From Saxidomus purpurata (lineage: Eukaryota > Mollusca > Bivalvia > Venerida > Veneridae), in assembly GCA_022818135.1 (NCBI GenBank), contig JAFMSR010000018.1:23470498-23534497 (forward strand): a stretch of DNA of 64,000 nt, given 5' to 3'. The notes below the pieces were generated by a model, which was not told where the DNA came from, made no database searches, and worked only from the letters and a program-made list of their open reading frames with translations. Shown here in pieces: positions 57,293 through 64,000 of this stretch (positions are counted from its first letter, which is position 1; each line of letters begins with the position of its first letter). The translations under genes and the position numbers were made by a program.

Positions 57293-60244
57293 TTACCATG
57301 CTTTTATATACAGTGGCTTATTTCCGATCAAAAATTTTCTATTGTAAAATAGAGGTAGGTTTAAAAAGTCATCTATATCTTTTATCTGCAGCTTGTCAAT
57401 TAGATTTGCGTATGCGCTGTACACATCCTTCCAAAAGGCATTTTTTAAATTTTTTAATACAATATCTATGTAGCATCTACCACAGTTCAATATCATTTCA
57501 AGATTAACAATTTCAGAAATTAACATAAAACAGTTACTGTTACTAGACATTAACATTCGTCTTACCCATGTCAATTTAAGACTCTTCATATAAGCAAATA
57601 TATCTATCATCCTAAGTCCACCTTCCGTTTCATTTTTAACAAATACTGAAGCTTTAATTTTTGGTGGACCTTGCCAAACAAAATCAAAGAACAGTTTATT
57701 TATCTCTTTTAAAATATGTGTGTCAGGGTTAGGCAAGGATATAAACAGATGTGTCAACAATGGTAATAAAAGGGTCTTAACAACAGTTATTCTACCAATA
57801 GGGGTAAGATGTCTTCTATTCCAATACATAATGCTGTTTTTAATTTTTTCTAACTTCCCTTTAAAATTCAAGTCAATCATTTTCTCCATATCAGTATGAA
57901 ACCATATACCTAGAAGTTTGAAACATTTAGCCCCCCAGTTAAGTTTCCATCGTGTTTTAATAGCCCTTGTGCTATATTTTAAAGCACCTATCCATACAAC
58001 ATGTGTTTTATCAAAATTGACCTTTAAACCAGAAAACATTGCAAATTCATTTAGGATATGCAGTGCACTGTTCAGAGAGTTATCAGACCCATCTAAAAGT
58101 AATGAAGTGTCGTCAGCAAACTGACTGATTTTGTATTCAACTCCATTTATATATATACCTCTAATATTGTTACAATTTCTAACCTTTATAGCTAAAATCT
58201 CTGCACATAAAATAAAAATGTACGGACTTATTGGATCCCCCTGACGGCACCCTCGCTCTACATTGAAAAAGTTTGATAAAAACCCATTTAGCTGAACTGC
58301 AGTTTTTACGTCAGTATAAAATACCGAAATCCACCTTAGGAAGTCCGGACCGAACTTGCAAAATTCCAGTGTGTTCATGATAAATTCTTGTGAAAGAGTA
58401 TCGAAAGCTTTTTCAAAATCAATCATTAACAAAAGGCCCGGTATATTATTATTTTCAGTATGATTCATTATGTCATAAAGTAGACGTGTATTTTCCCCAA
58501 TAAATCTCCCTTTGATAAATCCAGTCTGGTCTTTGTGAATGAGAGTATCTAGTACAGATTTAAGTCTTTTTGCTATCGACCCAGAGGCTAGCTTGTATAT
58601 AATATTTAGTAAGGTGATTGGACGCCAATTTTTCAAAAATTGTTTCGGTTTATTATCTTTAGGTATGCAAACGATAATTCCTTGTTTCTGTGTGGAAGAA
58701 AATTCACCCTTTTCAAAAGCATTATTTATAGCTCTGACAACAAACTTTCCTATTTGTTTCCAGAATACTTTAAAAAAATTTGATGAAAATCCATCTGAAC
58801 CCGGACTTTTGTCATTTTTCATATTGTTTAATGTTTCTGTAACCTCAGCATAGGACAGTTTCCCTTCTAGATTATTCGTCTGAGTAGCATTTAACTTTGG
58901 TACTGAAACATTATCCAAGTATTGTGTTATATCAATTTCATCGGTACCAACTCTCGTGTATAATTTTTTATAAAAACATCCAGCCTCCTTTAAAATATCT
59001 TCTTGAGTATATAACACAGCACCATTTTCTTTTTCTAAAAATGGAAACGTTTTATTGGTGAAATTTGTTTTTTCAAGTTGACAAAAATAATTTGTCGCTT
59101 TTTCTCCATTATCTATCCAATTAGCCCTAGATCTGATAAAAAAGCCCTTCATTTTCTCCTGCCGTATACTTTGGAGTTCTGCATGTAATATAAGCAAAGT
59201 CGCTTGGTTCTGCTCATTAAGATTATTTTCCATTTTTTTTATTTCTGATGCTAAGTAATATTCTCTCGTTTTGTTACTTTTAGAATACGATATGGTCTTT
59301 CCTCTTATTTCCATTAACAATGTATCTAGAAAAAGATCGTCGTCTATTACATATTGTATTTCATCGTCCCTTATTTCGGAAAGTTTTGACAAATTATAAA
59401 CAGGTAAACAATATTGTTTTTTTACTTCCACTATTTTTTCGTTTATGCATTTCAAATAATCTACGTCATATAAAAGAGAATTATTGAATTTCCAAAGGCC
59501 TTTGCCATGTGTGATATTTTCTAGGTTAATTTTCAAAACAATAATCGAATGATCTGATCTGTAACTGATATCTATATCGCAACTTCTAGTACTAGGAACA
59601 AAATCTTCAGTTATAAGAAAAAAATCTAATCGTCCCTGCTGCATAGGGTTAGTCCTCCTCCAGGAGTATTTTCGTACATCGCCGTTTACTTCTCGAAAAG
59701 GATCAGACAATTTTCTTTCTCTTACTGCATTCAAAAGATAATTTCTAGCATTTTTATTGTTATTGGTAGACTTGTAATTGTAATAATCTAACTCTACATT
59801 TAATACTAAGTTAAAATCTCCGCACCAAATGAACGCATCATTTCCTATAGATTCTATAATTTTAAAAATATTTTCATAAAAAGACGGCTTGTCCGTATTT
59901 GGTCCATAAATATTTATTAGAGTAAAGCGCTTAGAATTAACGATTAAATCTAAAACTACATAGTTTCCGTCAGGATCGACCACGCTGTCTTTAATTTCAA
60001 AATCTAATTTACGATTAAAGAGTACACCTACACCTCTGGAATTTGCTTCACCATAACTGAAAATACATTCTGAGTCCCATTCACTGTACACCTGCTTTTG
60101 CATGTTTAACGTTAAATGCATATCTTGCAAGCAATAAATGTCAGCTTTCTTTTCTTTTAAAAATTGAAAAACATCTTTCCGTTTTTCACCATCATGCAAG
60201 CCTCGACAATTATATGAAATAATTTTAACATCAGCCATAATCAA
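57293..60244 (-). CDS. LINE ORF2: APE-type endonuclease and reverse transcriptase (983 residues, frameshifted before its C-terminal domain)
   Basis: The N-terminal endonuclease shows SYNCRGL, CLQDMHL, NIYGPNTD, WCGDFNLVLN, GRLDFFLI and SDHSIIVLK in order. The usual catalytic Glu of LQE is Asp here. The reverse transcriptase follows, with GFIKGRFIGENTRLLYDI, LLMIDFEKAFD (motif A), GCRQGDPISPYIF (motif B), FADDTSLLLDGS (motif C, catalytic Asp pair) and GLKVNFDKT (motif D). These nick target DNA and copy the LINE RNA onto it. The frame stops at KPLYIKAW; the remaining C-terminal part continues in another frame at 57289-56470. The closest recognisable relatives are L1/Tx1-type elements of aquatic animals. 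Confidence 0.93.
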   Translation of the reverse strand: MIMADVKIISYNCRGLHDGEKRKDVFQFLKEKKADIYCLQDMHLTLNMQKQVYSEWDSECIFSYGEANSRGVGVLFNRKLDFEIKDSVVDPDGNYVVLDLIVNSKRFTLINIYGPNTDKPSFYENIFKIIESIGNDAFIWCGDFNLVLNVELDYYNYKSTNNNKNARNYLLNAVRERKLSDPFREVNGDVRKYSWRRTNPMQQGRLDFFLITEDFVPSTRSCDIDISYRSDHSIIVLKINLENITHGKGLWKFNNSLLYDVDYLKCINEKIVEVKKQYCLPVYNLSKLSEIRDDEIQYVIDDDLFLDTLLMEIRGKTISYSKSNKTREYYLASEIKKMENNLNEQNQATLLILHAELQSIRQEKMKGFFIRSRANWIDNGEKATNYFCQLEKTNFTNKTFPFLEKENGAVLYTQEDILKEAGCFYKKLYTRVGTDEIDITQYLDNVSVPKLNATQTNNLEGKLSYAEVTETLNNMKNDKSPGSDGFSSNFFKVFWKQIGKFVVRAINNAFEKGEFSSTQKQGIIVCIPKDNKPKQFLKNWRPITLLNIIYKLASGSIAKRLKSVLDTLIHKDQTGFIKGRFIGENTRLLYDIMNHTENNNIPGLLLMIDFEKAFDTLSQEFIMNTLEFCKFGPDFLRWISVFYTDVKTAVQLNGFLSNFFNVERGCRQGDPISPYIFILCAEILAIKVRNCNNIRGIYINGVEYKISQFADDTSLLLDGSDNSLNSALHILNEFAMFSGLKVNFDKTHVVWIGALKYSTRAIKTRWKLNWGAKCFKLLGIWFHTDMEKMIDLNFKGKLEKIKNSIMYWNRRHLTPIGRITVVKTLLLPLLTHLFISLPNPDTHILKEINKLFFDFVWQGPPKIKASVFVKNETEGGLRMIDIFAYMKSLKLTWVRRMLMSSNSNCFMLISEIVNLEMILNCGRCYIDIVLKNLKNAFWKDVYSAYANLIDKLQIKDIDDFLNLPLFYNRKFLIGNKPLYIKAW

Positions 60245-61704
60245 ATATACTAAATAATTGCTTCTGTACCCACATTACAATTACACAAATGTCAAGCAAC
60301 AATGTATACATGTACATATAAGTATCTTTTAATTCTTTTTGTATATAAGTAAATCTGTACTGCGTTACTGCCAATACAACAATTGAAAAATATAAACAAA
60401 GTAAAAATGAAAAAAAAAGTAAGAAAAAGAAAAAACAAATCATTCATTTGTTTAACTATGCACAAACGGTACAAAGGGTTAAAAGTGAAAACCTTTACTA
60501 TTTTCAGTTATTCTTTATCACTGTAAGTCAAACTGCGTTAATCCTACATAAAGTGACATATATTGAAATGGACTATAGATATGGGGATTTCCCGTTTTTG
60601 TTGCACGCGCTGTATACTCAGTGTGTTAAGTAGAACACGTTACTAGGTCAGACAGAAAGTGTGCTAAAGTGATTATAGCAATGTTACATCTTTACTCTTA
60701 TATTTATTCAATATTTAACTCCTACATGTAAAGACGGATTTATTTAAAAAGATGTGTGCCCATTCAGGACATCCGGATTATATTATCACCGACACGTGAG
60801 TTCTGTTTTTTATACTCTTAGTAGTCTATACTACTGAATGGATGTGTCGGGAGAAACAAAAATAATATATCAGTATAGTGCTACCAGACTATTATCCTGT
60901 TAACTTAAAAAATACGTTTTCTATTTTGCAAAATCTCTTTAAAACGGATCAATTTATACCTGTACAAAATAATACATTTATTTCTATTCAATATGAAGAG
61001 ACCCAATGTTTATTTACATCCATGTCTGAAATATATATTTTTCAAAAAGTCCGTAGAAATCATTTCTGTCAACGTTCTATACATTTCATTATAAATAATA
61101 AATTATTGAACATTTCTAATGCATTGCTAGAATTGCTTTTTATACATAGGGACTAGAAAAGCATATAGACAATGGGAAATGTTAGTTTTTATTGGATTCA
61201 ATTATTATAATTGATGACCTTATTTCTCCGTGCATTTTATCTGACCGTAAATATACTTCCAGTAATGTGTAAATCTATTTGTTAGTGACCTACATACATC
61301 ATGTACACATGTACAATATCTTAACAGTGTGTATTGCATATAATTTTTATTTTTTAAATATTATTTTAAAACTGAATCCAAGTAGTACATGGATATGTTT
61401 AGACAACGTGTGTCTACAAACAACACAAGAAGACCGCTAAATATTGTTTATAGTTCATGCCAACAAAAGCACAAAATGACGTCCCTCAAAACACATCTAT
61501 GTACACAAACAAGGGGAAATAACTTTATCATGTCTATAATTTATATAGCTATGAATGTATGTCAAAAAAAACATATGCACATTTACCAGATGTATTAAGT
61601 TCTGTTTATTTCTTTTCCAACCCAAGTGAATGATTTTATTTATATTAATACCCATAATGTCAATTTAAGTAGTGTTTGTTTACTTTTTGAAGCAGCTCAC
61701 AGTC
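60245..61704 (-). other. Spacer between LINE ORF1 and ORF2
   Basis: About 1.46 kb with no open frame related to either ORF. It is AT-rich. This is long for an L1-type inter-ORF spacer and could contain a nested insertion, but I could not find paired target duplications. Confidence 0.4.
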
Positions 61705-62606
61705 TTACACCTCCCTTCTTTCCCAGCTTTCCTCTGAACTGTTTCTCACCTCCAGATAAACAGACAGTCCCTTCTCTTTTATTCTGGTTTTTAAGCCTTC
61801 CTCTTTTCTAAGTTTGTAGCTTCTTTTGCTAATTTTGCTCTAATTTTCTTCATTTCAGTTGGTAAATCAGATAAAATTCTTTGTCTGTTTTCCCTTAGCA
61901 CTGGGGCCAGTGCTTTGGAGTAGATCAGCTCCCTGTCTTCATAAGATAAAAACCTCACTATAACAGGTTTTGGCCCTTCACCTTCATATGGATTTCTGTG
62001 GCAGTTTATGAATGACATTGTTTTCACCCTTTCTTCATCAATTTCTAGCTTGTCTTTGAAAAAGGTTCTCATTTTTGACTTCAAATTTTCATTTTTATCT
62101 TCTGCAATGCCATAAAACAGTAAGTTATACTTTCTATCATGTTTCTCTAATAGCATAACCTGTCTTTTCATTTCTTCTAACTCTTGGTGGATTTTGTTAT
62201 GCCTGTCACTCTGTAGATCAGCTAAATCATCCTGACTTTCAGCTTGAAAATTTACACTGCCTTCTAGCTCTGAAACTTTAGCTGTTAAACTTCTCACCTC
62301 TTCTTTTGTGACTCTCACTTCTGCTTTTACAGTACCCATTTCTTTTTTTATATCATCAAATACATTGGTAAATTTTTCATCCAGCTTACTTAGTTTTTTG
62401 TCCATTCTTTCATCAAATTGTTGAAATAATTCTTTGATTTCTGTTTTGAATTTGTTAAATTCTTTATCAAATTGGCCACCATTTTTTTCTTTTTCTTTCT
62501 CTGCCTTTTGTTTTAACTTATCATTCTCTACCTGTCCCTTTTGCCTCTGTTTTTCATCTAAAGCAGTGCACACAGATTCCCTTCTAGATGAACCTCTTTG
62601 AGACAT
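61705..62606 (-). pseudogene. LINE ORF1 protein (coiled-coil nucleic-acid-binding), frameshifted near its end
   Basis: An open frame of 271 residues (62606-61791) starts MSQRGSSRRE. It has a long charged coiled-coil region (roughly residues 35-145, heptad-like E/K/L runs) and then RKYNLLFYGIAE, which matches the start of the RRM-like domain of L1 ORF1 proteins. The frame stops at KRKA, but shifting frame at about 61795 continues through GLKTRIKEKGLSVYLEVR to a TAA at 61707-61705. That is the expected C-terminal ORF1 sequence, so one small indel breaks the gene. The protein would bind LINE RNA as a trimeric chaperone. Confidence 0.85.
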
Positions 62607-62981
62607 TTTTTTTCCAATTTTTTTATCAACTTAATTTGTGAAAAAAAAGTGTGTAGTTTCAAAATATGTCGACTGGAGAGTTTATTTTCTTCTATTTTGA
62701 GCAGGGACTTCTTAACTTCTCATTTTCAAGTTATCTACTTGAGAGCATTTACTTTTTCGCTGGGTTGCTTGGTGGGTGGGGTGTCCTCTCTGTCACTCTA
62801 TATAATCATCTCACCATTCACAGTTCAGTTTTTTTATACACGACGTTTAGCAAGATTAACGTTTTCTCATTACTTTAAAACATATTTTAGGTCATACCAG
62901 TTCAGTTTACTTGCAAAGTTTCACTTTTTTTCCCGATGCCCTTTGTTATGCATTCATGGCTGTGCTTGATTTTCCCATTCC

Positions 62982-64000
62982 ATGATCTTTATCGGTAACA
63001 AGATTTATACGGGTCGCACCGAATATACCTCGAACGAGGTTGGTGGACCCAATAAGCACAATTACAAACAAACAAACAACACGATTTATAATCCAACAAA
63101 TTGAATATGGCTCACGACCGCGTTATAACGATGATATAGATCGGTAACAAGATGCATAAGCCAACATTTTGGTCAAGACCGCGCTATTATGATGATCTTG
63201 ATCGGTAACAATACATGTATGCATAAACTAGCAATATGGCTCACGACCGCGCTATTATGATGATCAATAGCGATAACAATATTCATTAGCTAGCAATATG
63301 GCTTACGACCGCGCTATAATGGTGATATTTGGTGGTAGCAAAAAATTAAGCCAACAATATGGCTCAAGACCGCGCTATTATGATGATGTAGAGCGGTAAC
63401 AAGAATCATAAACTAGTAATATTGCTCATGACCGCGCAAAAATGATTATCTCAATCGGTAACAAGATACATAAACTAACATATGGCTCACGATCACGCTA
63501 TAATGATGATCTATAGCGGTAACAAGATTCATAAGCAAACAATATGGCTCACGACCGCGCTAAAATGATGATATAGAACGGTAAAAAATATACATAAACT
63601 AGAAATATGGCTCACGTCAGCGCTATAATGATGATCTACAGCGGTTATAAGACTCATAAGTCAACAATATGGCTCACGACCGCGCTATTATAATGATCAA
63701 TAGCGATAACAATTTTCATTAGCTAGCAATATGGCTAACGACCGCGCAATAACGATGACATTTGGTGGTAGCAAAAAACATAAGCCAACAATATGGCTCA
63801 AGACCGCGCTATAATGGTGATCTAGAGCGGTATTACGATACATAAACTAGCAATATGGCCCACGACCGCGCTATAATGATGATCTTTAGCGGTAACAAGA
63901 TACATAAGCAAACAACATGGCTCACGACAACACTATAATGATGATTTTGATCGATAACAAGATGCATTAACTAGCAATATGGCTCACGACCGCGATATAA
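62982..64000. repeat. 62-bp satellite array, right part (continues past window)
   Basis: The same monomer as left of the LINE, about 15 copies to the last base. Variant monomers (gatcaatagcgataacaat followed by a tttggtggtagcaaaaaa type) recur at about 63262 and 63695, so a higher-order unit of about 433 bp (seven monomers) is present. A 73-bp insertion interrupts it at 63010-63082. Confidence 0.92.
63010..63082. mobile_element. 73-bp short insertion with 8-bp target duplication in the satellite
   Basis: The insertion is flanked by direct copies of gatttata (63002-63009 and 63083-63090). It ends in a caaacaaacaaacaac tail like that of a truncated SINE and contains an inverted pair acctcg/cgaggt. 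Source family unknown. Confidence 0.6.

Larger units (their letters stand above)
56107..62981 (-). mobile_element. Near full-length L1/Tx1-like LINE retrotransposon inserted in satellite DNA
   Basis: Reading on the minus strand, the element begins at about 62981, carries ORF1 (62606-61705), a 1.5-kb spacer, ORF2 (60244-56470) and a 3' UTR, and ends in a 20-base A tail (T run at 56107-56126). Both flanks are the same 62-bp satellite: left ends ..ataatgatgat, right resumes atgatctttatcgg, so atgat is a likely short target duplication. An intact 5' end with ORF1, an APE endonuclease and a reverse transcriptase makes this a complete copy of the L1 superfamily type, though both ORFs carry a frameshift, so it is probably inactive. 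Confidence 0.9.

Noticed and set aside
1..64000. CRISPR arrays, bacterial operons, ribosomal RNA genes
   Set aside because: The window is eukaryotic; tandem arrays lack spacer structure, and no rRNA-like sequence was recognised.

Overview
This window looks like nuclear DNA of a bivalve mollusc. It is AT-rich with widely spaced small exons, introns on GT-AG rules, TTAGGG-type interstitial telomere repeats, tRNA-derived SINEs, and many of the degenerate tandem and dispersed repeats typical of bivalve genomes (units with 'ccataactc', 'tgaccttgacc', or runs of 'ggtcggtcgg'). The assignment to bivalves, perhaps heterodonts, is inference from repeat style and MEF2 similarity; no species can be named.

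The main protein-coding content is two MEF2 (MADS-box myocyte enhancer factor 2) genes pointing at each other. On the + strand, the last three coding exons of one gene (here MEF2-A) lie at 5345-7976; its MADS exons are left of the window. On the - strand, a complete second gene (MEF2-B) has nine coding exons from 34680 down to 27397 and encodes 437 residues. Exon phases correspond between them, but the C-termini differ strongly, so they are paralogues rather than two alleles. MEF2-A keeps the family's C-terminal signature and a sumoylation motif with the adjoining Ser-Pro. MEF2-B has changes in the normally near-invariant MADS N-terminus, lacks the W-x-T tail, and has a GC-AG first coding intron. 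About 10 kb of mostly single-copy DNA follows the MEF2-A stop and about 5 kb follows the MEF2-B stop; both are best read as long 3' UTRs. A repeat-rich belt (18.1-22.4 kb) separates them.

From 35 to 49 kb there is no convincing host gene. It holds several non-autonomous DNA transposons whose ends can be read exactly: a long palindromic element with an 8-bp target duplication (38407-39178), hairpin elements near 40 kb, a PIF/Harbinger transposase remnant (41.3-41.67 kb), a foldback element with a tRNA-like loop (41672-42228), and a SINE with a 10-bp target duplication (45998-46283). From 49.8 to 51.5 kb there is a broken jockey/CR1-type reverse transcriptase. Two 32-33-residue exons at 52467-52562 and 52910-53008 belong to an ankyrin-repeat gene that otherwise lies outside what I can recognise.

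The right end is a satellite array of about 62-bp monomers (55600 to the window end), interrupted by an apparently full-length 6.9-kb L1/Tx1-like LINE on the - strand (56107-62981). It has ORF1, an endonuclease/reverse transcriptase ORF2, a poly(A) tail and a short target duplication. Both ORFs carry a frameshift.

Most unusual observations: the tail-to-tail MEF2 pair with a divergent second copy; two minisatellites that grew independently from the same end of one dispersed repeat family; the palindromic 8-bp-TSD element; and the LINE insertion into a higher-order satellite.
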